The notes under the pieces are model-generated. The model did not search any database. It saw only the letters and a program-made list of their open reading frames with translations, and had not been told where the DNA came from. Positions 43,229 through 51,979 of a DNA stretch of 64,000 bases are shown in pieces (position 1 is the stretch's first letter; each line of letters starts with the position of its first letter). Made by a program: the position numbers and the translations under genes. The DNA comes from CBDCVN01 sp965223585 (GTDB taxonomy: Bacteria > Deinococcota > Deinococci > Deinococcales > Trueperaceae), in NCBI GenBank assembly GCA_965223585.1, contig CBDCWW010000023.1, positions 124,001 through 188,000 on the forward strand. The letters are read 5' to 3'.

Positions 43229-43611
43229 GGAGCTATGAAGGGTTTTAAGCGTTCACGTAAGCCTTCAGGAACAGGGACAGATTTGTTAGCTTTATAGTCA
43301 AAACGTACTATTACTGAGTTAGCATTTGCTGCTAGTTTATCATCAGCATAGATATCGTGATTCATGGTGATGCTACTATTACCTAGTTTTTTTATATATG
43401 TATTAACATAAACCTTTTGCAAATAAGTTATTTGGGCACGGAAGTTTATGTTTAGACAGGCTAGGATAAAGTTACCTGTCAAAGCATCAATGTGTTTTAA
43501 AAGCTCCAATCGACCAAGTTCTGCATAAAGAGCGTAGCTACTGTTATTTATGTGTCCAAGAGCATCCGTATCATTAAAACGAACTTGTATGTCTGTACGG
43601 TGTGTTTGCAT
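43225..43611 (-). CDS. Hot-dog fold acyl-CoA thioesterase (4HBT)
   Basis: 128 residues. RFNDTDALGHINNSSYALYAELGRLELL near 11-38 carries the Asp and the HINN motif of the 4-hydroxybenzoyl-CoA thioesterase family. Overlap with bshA shows co-translation; a link to bacillithiol synthesis is not obvious. Substrate unknown. No ribosome site is seen; a TAAAATT lies 10 nt before the ATG, so it may be leaderless. Confidence 0.83.
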   Translation of the reverse strand: MQTHRTDIQVRFNDTDALGHINNSSYALYAELGRLELLKHIDALTGNFILACLNINFRAQITYLQKVYVNTYIKKLGNSSITMNHDIYADDKLAANANSVIVRFDYKANKSVPVPEGLRERLKPFIAP

Positions 43612-43846
43612 AATTGGAGCTAATTTTAACCGTTAAAATACTGCAACGCAAAATTACAAAAAGGCTGACCTTAGGAGGATAAGTCGCTCTTTGTGAGAGG
43701 TATTCGTGGACAAATGGTTATGGTCATTGCTCTATGATGGCTGTGTGTGTCAGCTGTTTAAGTTTTGTGTTTCTCATGGGTTTTAATAAATTTCCCAACA
43801 AATTTTAATAGATTTGGTGGAAAGTACTAATGTGAAAGGCTATAAA

Positions 43847-45421
43847 ATGAAATTAAGAATCGAAATGTTACAAATAAAGAAGCTACTTTTTGTTAATTCG
43901 AGCTTTAGGTATATGCTACTAGGTATAGTATTTTGTATATTGTGTGTCTTGTATGTGCAAGCACAGCCAGAAGCACAAATAGGTAATGTTATAGAAGTTA
44001 GAGTTGCTGCTAGTGAAGATGATGGTGAGGAAAACAATAGGGGAGAGGTAATAGTTTCTAGCCCTGAACTCGAGTTAGTCTATGACACATCAAATCAGCT
44101 TGTGGGCTTGCGTTTCTCAGGAGTTAACATTCCTAAGAATGCTATTATAACTAGAGCTTACATTCAATTTGTGGCAGCAAAGAAAAGTTCAGATCGTGAG
44201 GCGATATTAACTATACAAGGTGAGGCTAGTGGATCTGCCCTTACGTTTAGTAATTCTCCAAATGATATTTCTCTGAGGGGGAAAACCTTTGTAACTGTAC
44301 CTTGGCATCCAAATCCTTGGCTTGCTTCAGGTAGTAAAGGGCTTGACCAGCAAACTTCTGATATCTCTACTATAGTTCAAGAAATTGTCAGTAAACGTAG
44401 CTGGGAAGCTGGCAACTCCTTGGTTTTTACCATTACGGGTAGTGGCAAGCGTGTCGCTATATCTTATGATGGGGACAGCTCTAAAGCGCCATTACTACAT
44501 ATAGAATACAATGTTCCTGCAGGGAACAATAATAGTACTCAAATTACTCCTCTTACTGTAACAGACTCTAATCTCAAGGTAGCTTTTATAGGTGATCAAG
44601 GACTTGGGGTTGAGGCAGAATCAGTTCTAAAACTTATTAAAAATGAGAGGGCTGATATGGTATTGCATCAAGGTGATTTTGAATATACTCAAAATCCAGA
44701 TGCATGGGATAATCAAATAAATAACACTTTGGGAGCAGATTTTCCATACTTTGCCTCTGTTGGCAATCATGATATTGAAAAAGGAATGTGGCCAAAATAT
44801 CAACAGAAGTTGCTAGAAAGGCTTAGCCGTATTTCTGGAGCAAATTGTTCAGGGGACCTAGGTGTTAACTCAGCCTGTACTTATAGAGGGCTTTTCTTTA
44901 TCCTTTCTGGTATAGATGTTGTGGGCAGTAATCATGAGGCTTTTATTCGCCATGCACTTGACAATGACAACTCATTATGGCGAATCTGTTCTTGGCACAA
45001 AAATCAACGTCTTATGCAAGTTGGAGGGAAAGGTGATTCTACTGGTTGGGGTGTGTATGAAGCGTGCCGAGAGGGTGGTGCAATTGTAGCTACTGGTCAT
45101 GAGCATTCCTACTCGCGTACTCATCTTATGAGTAACTTTGAGACTCAAGTTGTGGCTTCAAAAGATAATACTCTAGTTTTACAAAGAGGGGAAAGCTTTG
45201 TTTTTGTTTCTGGTTTGGGCGGTAGAAGCGTCCGTGATCAAGAGCTTAGTGGTGATTGGTGGGCTTCTATTTATACCTCAGATCAGGGAGCTGACTATGG
45301 TGCACTCTTTTGCACGTTTAATGTAGATGGGCAAACAGATAAAGCCGAGTGTTACTTTAAAGATATTCAAGACCAGATACCTGATAGGTTTACAGTTATT
45401 AGTGGGCTAGAACCTGACTAA
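43847..45421 (+). CDS. Secreted calcineurin-like metallophosphoesterase
   Basis: About 524 residues from the ATG at 43847; a TTG at 43814 is in frame. A signal or anchor (YMLLGIVFCILCVLYVQA) precedes a DNRLRE-like beta domain at about 45-220 (PKNAIITRAYIQFVAA). The phosphoesterase domain at about 240-510 has every metal motif: FIGDQG, HQGDFEY, GNHD, a WH and GHEHSYSR. Purple acid phosphatase-like topology. Secreted; substrate unknown. It is followed by a MITE-like element. Confidence 0.82.
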   Translation: MKLRIEMLQIKKLLFVNSSFRYMLLGIVFCILCVLYVQAQPEAQIGNVIEVRVAASEDDGEENNRGEVIVSSPELELVYDTSNQLVGLRFSGVNIPKNAIITRAYIQFVAAKKSSDREAILTIQGEASGSALTFSNSPNDISLRGKTFVTVPWHPNPWLASGSKGLDQQTSDISTIVQEIVSKRSWEAGNSLVFTITGSGKRVAISYDGDSSKAPLLHIEYNVPAGNNNSTQITPLTVTDSNLKVAFIGDQGLGVEAESVLKLIKNERADMVLHQGDFEYTQNPDAWDNQINNTLGADFPYFASVGNHDIEKGMWPKYQQKLLERLSRISGANCSGDLGVNSACTYRGLFFILSGIDVVGSNHEAFIRHALDNDNSLWRICSWHKNQRLMQVGGKGDSTGWGVYEACREGGAIVATGHEHSYSRTHLMSNFETQVVASKDNTLVLQRGESFVFVSGLGGRSVRDQELSGDWWASIYTSDQGADYGALFCTFNVDGQTDKAECYFKDIQDQIPDRFTVISGLEPD

Positions 45422-45427
45422 ATCATT

Positions 45428-45524
45428 AGAGTTGTTCCCTTATAAAAAATTTGCGTACTAGACAAGAGAAGTGTGACGTCACAGGCGCAATGTCATACAT
45501 TAAACCTAATTTAGGAACAATTCT
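45428..45524. mobile_element. MITE-like element, copy C
   Basis: 97 bp with the same terminal inverted repeats (AGAGTTGTTCC ... GGAACAATTCT) as copies A and B, flanked by ATT on both sides (45425-45427 and 45525-45527), a candidate 3-bp target duplication. Its interior has diverged (TGACGTCACAGGCGC), so it is an older or separate insertion. Confidence 0.7.
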
Positions 45525-45822
45525 ATTAAGACTAAGTATAAATAGTTTGTGACTTTTGAGACTTAGATAAGGACAATTTTTTGTAACAAAATTTAATTTG
45601 ATTATGAATCCTTATATATGTTAGAATAGCTAAAGCTAAAGGGCATTTCTCCGTTTAGATGAGATGGGATTATCCTAAATTAGTTGCGGGAGCCCTCAAA
45701 ATCCCCTAGGTTTGTCCTTATAAGGGTAAGAATTTATCTGTGAGGCGTACGTTAAGTTATTTGATGTACCTGCTTGAAACTATAACAAGGCAAGTATATT
45801 TCTTGAGAAAGGATGTGCAGAA

Positions 45823-46713
45823 ATGAAGAAATTGATACTCATCATTTGCTTAGCCCTAGGAACCACCGGATTAGCTGAGACACCACCTGCTGAGTGGCCT
45901 GAAAACGATTGGTATAAGTTTTTTGAAGCTAGTGCATCAATTGTGGCTGGTGAGATCTATAGTAGAGCAGCGGTTTTTCCTGAAGGTGTGGGCGGGAAGT
46001 TTCCACTTGTAGATGTTTACTCTGCTCTTAGTGCCATTGGAAGTGCTACAAATCCGGGTTTGTTATCATGGTTAAAAAATAAAATGGTTGAAGCAAGTAT
46101 TGATGGAGATATGGGGCGATTAGATACCTATCAAGCTTATTATACTTGTTTAGCAAGCCAAGATTGTTCACGGCTTTCAGCTATTCAGCAAGCAACTCAA
46201 GCTTTTCTTGATACCTCGGTAAATCAACAGGCAAATGGTGTTAGTAGTATTGTCAGTACCTTTGAAGATGGTAGTATGGATGGGTGGACATTGTATTTAG
46301 GAGAATTAAGCAATACTAGTGGCTACCTCGAGACATATCCACCCGGTGAAGGTGCCACCAGCTATTATGTGGCTCCACCTAGCTTTCATGGAGATTGGTC
46401 TTCTTTTTCTACCCTAAGCTTTGATTTGCTCAGTAAAGGAGGCAGCTATTATGATGGTTATAGTTACAGTGGCTATGATGATATCTATATCACAAATGGT
46501 GGTATGACCGCACAGCGTTCCTTCCCAAACCCTCATGATGGTTCTTGGCAAACTTATAACATTCCATTATATGATGATGGTTCTTGGACATTGGGTGGGG
46601 GTGCGACTAGCTTTTTAGATATTCTAACAAATGTCACTGAGTTTCAAATTCGGGCAGAGTATGGTGCGGGCAATGATAGCTCAAGTTTGGATAATGTCAG
46701 CTTAAGTTATTAG
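45823..46713 (+). CDS. Secreted protein with C-terminal laminin B-like domain
   Basis: 296 residues. Signal peptide (LILIICLALGTTGLA). The first 120 mature residues are helical with two Cys (TCLASQDCS). From about 148 there is a laminin-B-like beta domain (FEDGSMDGWTLY, SFHGDWSSFSTLSFDLL, DGSWQTYNIPLYDDGSW, FQIRAEYGAG...SLDNVSL), seen in secreted bacterial proteins that bind or coat surfaces. GAAAGGA ribosome site. It lies alone between the MITE-like element and clpS. Confidence 0.75.
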   Translation: MKKLILIICLALGTTGLAETPPAEWPENDWYKFFEASASIVAGEIYSRAAVFPEGVGGKFPLVDVYSALSAIGSATNPGLLSWLKNKMVEASIDGDMGRLDTYQAYYTCLASQDCSRLSAIQQATQAFLDTSVNQQANGVSSIVSTFEDGSMDGWTLYLGELSNTSGYLETYPPGEGATSYYVAPPSFHGDWSSFSTLSFDLLSKGGSYYDGYSYSGYDDIYITNGGMTAQRSFPNPHDGSWQTYNIPLYDDGSWTLGGGATSFLDILTNVTEFQIRAEYGAGNDSSSLDNVSLSY

Positions 46714-46788
46714 AGAAAGGCAATTTTGCTCGAGTCATGAGTTCGAGCATTATATTTTAAAATAGTCTTAAAATTTTTACACCACTGC

Positions 46789-47085
46789 TTATTCTGGTTC
46801 CAAAGTACACTGAAGTGGATGCCCTTCTTGCTGTGCTGTTTGCAAAGTCTGAGTTACTTTAGTTTCTGCTACTTCAAAGGTATACACACCTACAACTTCT
46901 GCCCCTTTTTGATGAGCACTCATCATTAGGTTTATAGCTTCTACTTCACTTTTATGAAAGAAGCGCATAAGTACAAAAACCACAAAGTCCATAGGAGTGT
47001 AGTCATCATTAATAAGTAAAACTTTATACATAGGTGGCTTACTAGTTTTAGCTTTAGTTTTACTGAGTGTATCTGTTTGTGACAT
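46789..47085 (-). CDS. clpS: ClpS adaptor, paralog with canonical loop
   Basis: 98 residues. LLINDDYTPMDFVVFVLMRF carries the Asn-Asp-Asp that binds the N-terminal residue of substrates, and the conserved MDF gatekeeper Met. AETKVTQTLQTAQQEGHPLQCTLEPE is the usual tail that meets ClpA or ClpC. Around the pocket the usual VH (E. coli Val65-His66) reads AH here. ClpS delivers N-degron proteins to the Clp protease. It lies 1 base from its paralog, a tandem pair. Confidence 0.9.
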   Translation of the reverse strand: MSQTDTLSKTKAKTSKPPMYKVLLINDDYTPMDFVVFVLMRFFHKSEVEAINLMMSAHQKGAEVVGVYTFEVAETKVTQTLQTAQQEGHPLQCTLEPE

Positions 47086-47086
47086 A

Positions 47087-47383
47087 CTATTCTGGCTCCA
47101 TAGTACAGCGTAAAGGATGTCCCTCTTGTCTTGCTGTGCTGTTAACTTGGTTTACTTTAGTTTCAGCTAATTCAAAAGCATAAACCCCTGCAAGTCCCAC
47201 TCCTTTATAGTGGACATCTCTAGTGATTTGTTCTGCCTCTTGTTGGCTTTTGCGAAAAAAGCGCATCAGTACAAAAACTACAAAATCCCAAGTGCTGTAA
47301 TCATCATTTAGGATAAGCACCTTGTACATAGGTGGTTTTGTTGTTTTGGCTTTAGGTTTAGTAAGAGTTTCTGTTTTTGACAT
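47087..47383 (-). CDS. clpS: ClpS adaptor, paralog with altered loop
   Basis: 98 residues, clearly paralogous to the next gene. The loop reads LILNDDYSTWDFVVF: TPM is replaced by STW, so the gatekeeper Met becomes Trp, while DVHYKG keeps the VH pair lost from the other copy. The MxxVH Met is also replaced (TRDVH). These changes hit the residues that contact the N-degron side chain and predict different specificity. The tail EGHPLRCTMEPE is normal. First gene of the pair. Confidence 0.88.
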   Translation of the reverse strand: MSKTETLTKPKAKTTKPPMYKVLILNDDYSTWDFVVFVLMRFFRKSQQEAEQITRDVHYKGVGLAGVYAFELAETKVNQVNSTARQEGHPLRCTMEPE

Positions 47384-47530
47384 AATGTTAAGTTAAATCT
47401 TATGTTGCAAAGAATTTCCTTGCCTATTTCATTATAAGCAGATTTGCTTATAAAATTGAGAAGTAATAGTTTTGGGAATAGAGTTGGTTTAATTTACTTG
47501 CTCTTAATTACTTTGTTGTGTCAACATAAA

Positions 47531-47914
47531 ATGTTTATGAACTACGAACTCGAGTTAACAGGTGCTTTGTATATAGCCCTATTTATAATTATTGGTGCTG
47601 CTATTGTACTTTTAACTTTAGGTATTGCTAGGCTTATAGCCCCACGCAATCTGGAAAATGATAACAAGCTAGCAATTTATGAGTGTGGGGAACCTACTAT
47701 TGGTGATACTAAAGTCAAGTTTAATGTTAATTACTATCTATTTGCTATTATGTTCGTAATTTTTGATGTAGAGATAGCATTTTTCTTTCCTTGGGCAGTG
47801 GCTTTTGAAGCCTTGGGAATTCAAGGAGTCATTTCTGTGGCCATTTTTCTTATCTTATTACTCTATGGTCTTGTCTACGCTTGGATAAAGGGGGTATTGA
47901 AATGGGTTTATTAG
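47531..47914 (+). CDS. nuoA: NADH-quinone oxidoreductase subunit A
   Basis: About 127 residues from the ATG at 47531; an upstream in-frame start at 47444 would add an unlikely 29-residue head. Three membrane segments. The YECGEPTIGDTKVKFNVNYYLFAIMFVIFDVEIAFFFPW region is the conserved loop-TM2 that carries the acidic residues of proton pumping. Complex I membrane arm. Overlaps nuoB by 13 bases. Heads the nuo block. Confidence 0.92.
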   Translation: MFMNYELELTGALYIALFIIIGAAIVLLTLGIARLIAPRNLENDNKLAIYECGEPTIGDTKVKFNVNYYLFAIMFVIFDVEIAFFFPWAVAFEALGIQGVISVAIFLILLLYGLVYAWIKGVLKWVY

Positions 47915-48453
47915 GTCAAACAAAGCGCCCCGAAAATGTCATGTTTGGCAAACTAGATGACTTAATTAATCTAGCTAGGAGCCGTAGTATATGGCCCCTT
48001 ACTTTTGGTATTGCTTGCTGTGCTATTGAGATGATGAATTCTTCTGCTACGCGTTACGATGCAGATCGCTTTGGTTTTTTCTATCGCAACACCCCTAGAC
48101 AATCAGATGTGATGATTGTTTCAGGCACAGTTAATAAGAAGCTTGCTAAAAACTTGCGTGTTTTATATGACCAAATGGCTGAGCCCAAGTGGGTGATTTC
48201 TATGGGAGCTTGTGCTAATCAGGGAGGGCCTTTCCGCCAAGGTTACAGTGTGGTTGAAGGAGTTGATAAAATAGTGCCTGTAGATGTTTATATACCCGGT
48301 TGTCCTCCACGCCCTGAAGCTGTTTTACAAGCACTACTACTCTTACGCGACAAGATAGCTGATCCTGAACTTCGCTACGTGCCGGGGACTTTGGTTAAAG
48401 TAGATTATGACGTTTTGGGTGAGCCGGGGAAAGATGGTAGGAGCAATAGTTGA
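47902..48453 (+). CDS. nuoB: NADH-quinone oxidoreductase subunit B
   Basis: About 183 residues from the ATG at 47902, inside the end of nuoA, preceded by AAAGGGGG. GIACCAIEMM, GACANQGGPF and YIPGCPPRPEA hold the four Cys of iron-sulfur cluster N2, which passes electrons to quinone. Peripheral arm of complex I. In place of nuoC, a small frameshifted gene follows. Confidence 0.95.
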   Translation: MGLLGQTKRPENVMFGKLDDLINLARSRSIWPLTFGIACCAIEMMNSSATRYDADRFGFFYRNTPRQSDVMIVSGTVNKKLAKNLRVLYDQMAEPKWVISMGACANQGGPFRQGYSVVEGVDKIVPVDVYIPGCPPRPEAVLQALLLLRDKIADPELRYVPGTLVKVDYDVLGEPGKDGRSNS

Positions 48454-48625
48454 GTTGCTTTTAGGTGACATAGAGCATCTCATATAGGAATTCTAAATAT
48501 AGCTAGGGGATTAGTGGGTCAAGATCAACTAGATAAGGCTTTTCTTACAAAGAATAATAAGCGATCATTTAAGGAATATTTAAATTGAAGCCTATCAAGA
48601 TAAATATGCACAACTAGGATTGGTG

Positions 48626-48963
48626 ATGGGTTGGTATATTTTTGATAACAGAAAGAGTATTGGACAATGCACCTCAGGAGGCGTCGTTATTCTTGATAAG
48701 GAACATGTTGATGGTGCTCGAGTCACCCTAGAGCAAGACGGCATGACTGCACGCTATGCAATCACTTGTGGTATCTATGGCTGGCTGGATGGTTCGCAAG
48801 CGTTTTTAACATGCGGTCAGGAGCACAAAGCGAGTTCGAGAACATGAAAACAGAGCTAGTCAAGATTCTTGCTAAGATTCCTCTGGCTACTGACCCAAAC
48901 CTTGATGCCAAATTAGGAATGGTTTTAGAGGCTATGTCAGAGTTTGTTGAGAGGTTCCCATGA
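48626..48963 (+). pseudogene. Frameshifted small gene inside nuo operon
   Basis: One frame gives GWYIFDNRKSIGQCTSGGVVILD..EHVDGARVTLEQ...ITCGIYGWLDG, and a second frame continues SEFENMKTELVKILAKIPLATD. Together they make one protein of about 110 residues, resembling an uncharacterised family (ARITLE..., ITCGIYGW..., MK..L..IL..IP) that I recall from other bacteria. The break lies near the run of five T at 48794. It is either a true frameshift or a read error. It separates nuoB from nuoC by about 570 bp. A CTCGAG site at 48716 suggests native, not recent, DNA. Confidence 0.6.
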
Positions 48964-49026
48964 CACAATCTAACTAAGAATCAGTTTACGAGAAGAAGTT
49001 ATTTGCAAGAAAGGAAACAAATTGTA

Positions 49027-49599
49027 ATGACAGATTTTATATCTGACGACCTAACATTACATCAACCAAATCCTGAAGAGGTCGGAGGTGAACAAGTCTT
49101 TCATTTTGAAGACACTAATGCATATAGAACGTTTTGTGAACGTGCTTTTGAAGCAGGCTTTGACTTCCCACAGTGTTTGAGTGGAGTTGATATGGAATAC
49201 GGTTTGCGCAGTGTATTACACCTACGTCGTTTGAGTGACAAAGCAGAACTTACCATTTGGTGTGACGTCCCTTACGACAGTCCTTCCATTCCTTCTGTTA
49301 CTGACCTGTGGGGTGGTGTTGAGTGGTATGAACGAGAAGCCTATGATCTTCTAGGCATTCATTATACCAATCATCCTGACCTAAGACGTATTCTTTTAGA
49401 AGATCATTGGAGTATACATCCATTGCGACGCCGTTATGATACTGGTGGGTATCTTATAGAAGATTGGCAAGTTAAACCTTGGCCAAAAGGAGTTAACGAG
49501 ACAATGGAAGCAGAAGATCAAATTTCCAAATCACCTCCTAAACAAACTCCAAAGCAGAATAATTCTCAAGACTCATCAAAGGCAAAAGAAAATGACTAG
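49027..49599 (+). CDS. nuoC: NADH-quinone oxidoreductase subunit C
   Basis: About 190 residues from the ATG at 49027; a TTG at 49003 would add 8. FPSVTDLWGGVEWYEREAYDLLGIHYTNHPDLRRILLEDHW is the 30-kDa subunit signature, and HPLRRRYDTGG follows. The C-terminal 30 residues are polar and rich in Lys, Gln and Ser. Overlaps nuoD by 8 bases. Binds nuoD in the Q-module of complex I. Confidence 0.93.
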   Translation: MTDFISDDLTLHQPNPEEVGGEQVFHFEDTNAYRTFCERAFEAGFDFPQCLSGVDMEYGLRSVLHLRRLSDKAELTIWCDVPYDSPSIPSVTDLWGGVEWYEREAYDLLGIHYTNHPDLRRILLEDHWSIHPLRRRYDTGGYLIEDWQVKPWPKGVNETMEAEDQISKSPPKQTPKQNNSQDSSKAKEND

Positions 49600-50737
49600 T
49601 GTTGCACCTGCAATGGAACCAACTCAGCTAACACCTACTCTTGGTAAAACTGATGAAATGGTGGTCAATCTTGGCCCACAACACCCTGCGACCCATGGTG
49701 TTTTACAAATTGTATTAGGTATAGATGGTGAAAGAGTCACTAGTGCTGTACCACACATAGGTTTTCTACATCGAAACCATGAAAAGATTGAGGAGTCTCG
49801 TACCTATGAGCAGGTTATACCCTATCTTGACCGCATGGATTATGTTTCAGGCCTACAGAATGAGCTTGCATATTGTCTAGCTATAGAAGAACTAGCAGGT
49901 ATAGAAGTTCCTGAACGTGCCAAATATATTCGAACTGCTTTTTTTGAACTGAATCGCATCATTAGCCATTTGGTTTGGCTAGGCACTTATATGCTTGACT
50001 TAGGTGCAATTACTCCTTTTTTATATACTTTCCGTGATCGTGAAATGGCACTTGATATTATTGAGCGTACCTGTGGGGCAAGGATGTTGCCCAATTACTT
50101 TACTTTTGGTGGCGTAAGGCGTGATTTACATCAAAGTTTTTGGCAAGACTTAATAGAGTTTTGTGCTTACTTTGAAAATGTTTTACCTGAATATACAGCT
50201 TTGACTATAGAAGCTCCTGTTTTTCAAACACGTACTAAAGGAGTGGGTAAGATCTCTAAAGAGATGGCTATCAACCATGGCATAAGTGGACCTAACTTGC
50301 GTGCCTGTGGTGTTGAGTTGGACCTCCGTAAGGATCAGCCTTATGACGCCTATCCTGAGCTGACTTTTGAAGTTGTCACACTAGAGGATGGTGATGCTTT
50401 TGCACGTTCAAAAGTGCGTTTTGACGAATTTAAGCAAAGCCTTAATTTAATTCGCCAGTGTGCTTATAAAGCACCGCGGACTGGACCAATAAAAGGCAAA
50501 GGGCGCTTAAAAATTGCAGCAGGACAGCAATGTTACCATGTTGTGGAAGCTAGCCGTGGGCAATTAGGCGTTTATTTGGTAAGTGATGGTGGTAAAGGAC
50601 CATATCGCTCCAAGCACCGTAGTCCTAGTTTTACTAATTTGCAAATCATTCCTGACCTTTTTATAGGGCAAAAATTTAGTGATGTTATTGCAATTCTAGG
50701 GTCTATAGATATTGTTTTAGGAGAGGTAGATAGATAA
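49592..50737 (+). CDS. nuoD: NADH-quinone oxidoreductase subunit D
   Basis: 381 residues. NLGPQHPATHGVLQ near 27, GFLHRNHEKIEESRTYEQ near 57, and the C-terminal QIIPDLFIGQKFSDVIAILGSIDIVLGEVDR are the 49-kDa subunit signatures that line the quinone-binding cavity. Follows nuoC by overlap. The nuo block ends here; nuoE-N are not in the window. A perfect-looking hairpin follows at 50781. Confidence 0.96.
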   Translation: MTSVAPAMEPTQLTPTLGKTDEMVVNLGPQHPATHGVLQIVLGIDGERVTSAVPHIGFLHRNHEKIEESRTYEQVIPYLDRMDYVSGLQNELAYCLAIEELAGIEVPERAKYIRTAFFELNRIISHLVWLGTYMLDLGAITPFLYTFRDREMALDIIERTCGARMLPNYFTFGGVRRDLHQSFWQDLIEFCAYFENVLPEYTALTIEAPVFQTRTKGVGKISKEMAINHGISGPNLRACGVELDLRKDQPYDAYPELTFEVVTLEDGDAFARSKVRFDEFKQSLNLIRQCAYKAPRTGPIKGKGRLKIAAGQQCYHVVEASRGQLGVYLVSDGGKGPYRSKHRSPSFTNLQIIPDLFIGQKFSDVIAILGSIDIVLGEVDR

Positions 50738-50780
50738 ATCCAAGCATCCTATCAAGGCGCCATCAATATCCCCATATAAT

Positions 50781-50808
50781 GTAGAGACGCCATTAATGGT
50801 GTCTCTAC
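50781..50808. repeat. 28-bp hairpin after nuoD
   Basis: GTAGAGACGCCAT and ATGGTGTCTCTAC pair over 13 bp (one G-T or mismatch) around a TA centre. No T tract follows, so it is a hairpin rather than a clear terminator; it could stop exonucleases and stabilise the nuo mRNA. Confidence 0.55.
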
Positions 50809-50860
50809 TAACAGTTAAACAAAGTTCTAGTAATTCTAGTGAAAAATTTTACCTAGATGC

Positions 50861-51070
50861 TTATTCCATCCCCGCACGAAGACCAAGTCGCCTAAGTCCG
50901 CCAACTAAGTCCATCACTGTAACCACACCTTCATCATATGTGACAGCAGCTTGTTCATTTTTGTCAGCTTCAACTTTTTGTACGCCTTCCATTGAAACAA
51001 GGACTTCTTTTACTTTATCAGCACGTTCTTTTGAATTCATGCCTTTAACGCCTATAAGAACTCGAGCCAT
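50861..51070 (-). CDS. HMA-like domain protein lacking CxxC
   Basis: 69 residues with the ferredoxin-like pattern of heavy-metal-associated domains (ERADKVKEVLVSMEGVQKVE, AAVTYDEGVVTVMDLVGGLRRLG). The metal-binding CxxC is absent (GMNSKERADK instead), so it should not bind copper the normal way. It follows the DUF1999 gene by one base; the two are presumably co-transcribed. Confidence 0.7.
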   Translation of the reverse strand: MARVLIGVKGMNSKERADKVKEVLVSMEGVQKVEADKNEQAAVTYDEGVVTVMDLVGGLRRLGLRAGME

Positions 51071-51538
51071 TTAAAAACCTCCTACTTTTGCACTCCTAGA
51101 ACCAAGAATGCGTTCGTAGATACTCAAATCTTTTTTATAATACTGTTTTTCTATTAGGGATTGTATAGCTACAGCGTCATTTGTAGGAATTTGCACTTGA
51201 ATATCATAGACAGCAGCATCATAGGCACTTTTAGTTACTGCCTCGAGCATAGCTAACCTTGCTGCTAAATCTTGTACGTCTGCAACTGCCATATAATTTA
51301 TAAGAACTATAGGACGGTTCCCATTCCACACAGCTTGAGCAAAAACAAAGCCAACAATTTCACTCTTATGTATTGCTGTAAAAGTATGCCCCGTACGAAT
51401 GTAAAAATTTAAACTACCTTTAGTTAATTTAGGTTCAACAGAAAAATATTTAGAATAGGCTACATCAATAGCTTTAAGTTGTTCAGAATCATCAATTTGA
51501 ATTGGTCTAGCAAAAGTAGATTCTAAATGACTGTTCAT
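51071..51538 (-). CDS. DUF1999 (GNAT-like) protein
   Basis: 155 residues. IQIDDSEQLKAIDVAYSKYF and HTFTAIHKSEIVGFVFAQAVW, then LINYMAVADVQDLAARLAMLEAV, follow the N-acetyltransferase (GNAT) fold of DUF1999, a family I associate with Thermus and Deinococcus. Its activity is not known. Start at ATG 51538. Stands first in a two-gene unit with the HMA-like protein. Confidence 0.68.
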   Translation of the reverse strand: MNSHLESTFARPIQIDDSEQLKAIDVAYSKYFSVEPKLTKGSLNFYIRTGHTFTAIHKSEIVGFVFAQAVWNGNRPIVLINYMAVADVQDLAARLAMLEAVTKSAYDAAVYDIQVQIPTNDAVAIQSLIEKQYYKKDLSIYERILGSRSAKVGGF

Positions 51539-51761
51539 AAACTAATTTGCTCCTGTTTTTTGAAAGGAAGACTTTATCTCTAAGATTAGCTTTACATAAA
51601 GAAAACACAAAACCCGTTAAAATTAGCATTTCTTTGACTTAGATCCTTTGCTGAGCTACATTAATCTAGATGAAAATTGTTATTGCGAGAAAAAGCTAGC
51701 AGCATATAAAAAGTTTATGTAATAATGATTTGAGGTAATTTACTAGGAGATAGGATATTTA

Positions 51762-51887
51762 GTGAGCACATTTATGAGTATTATTATTAACAGTACCTTA
51801 GTTTTTATAGGACTTGCCATACTTTCAGGAGCATTAGTGCTTTTAGGGAAAATCATTTCAGATGAATCTCTAGAGGAGCACACATAA
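51762..51887 (+). CDS. Small single-TM protein (41 aa)
   Basis: A GTG at 51762, with TAGGAGAT 11 nt before it, opens a 41-residue protein with one membrane segment (LVFIGLAILSGALVLLGKII) and an acidic tail (SDESLEEH). It ends 92 bp before the amino-acid-binding protein gene. Too small for family recognition; a possible membrane subunit or regulator. Confidence 0.5.
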   Translation: MSTFMSIIINSTLVFIGLAILSGALVLLGKIISDESLEEHT

Positions 51888-51979
51888 CTAAAGACATACA
51901 AATAGTTGCTATGTTAAGTTTTGAATAACCATTAAAAACCTTATAATTTGCCCTCAAATCCTTTAAAATGTAATTTAAT

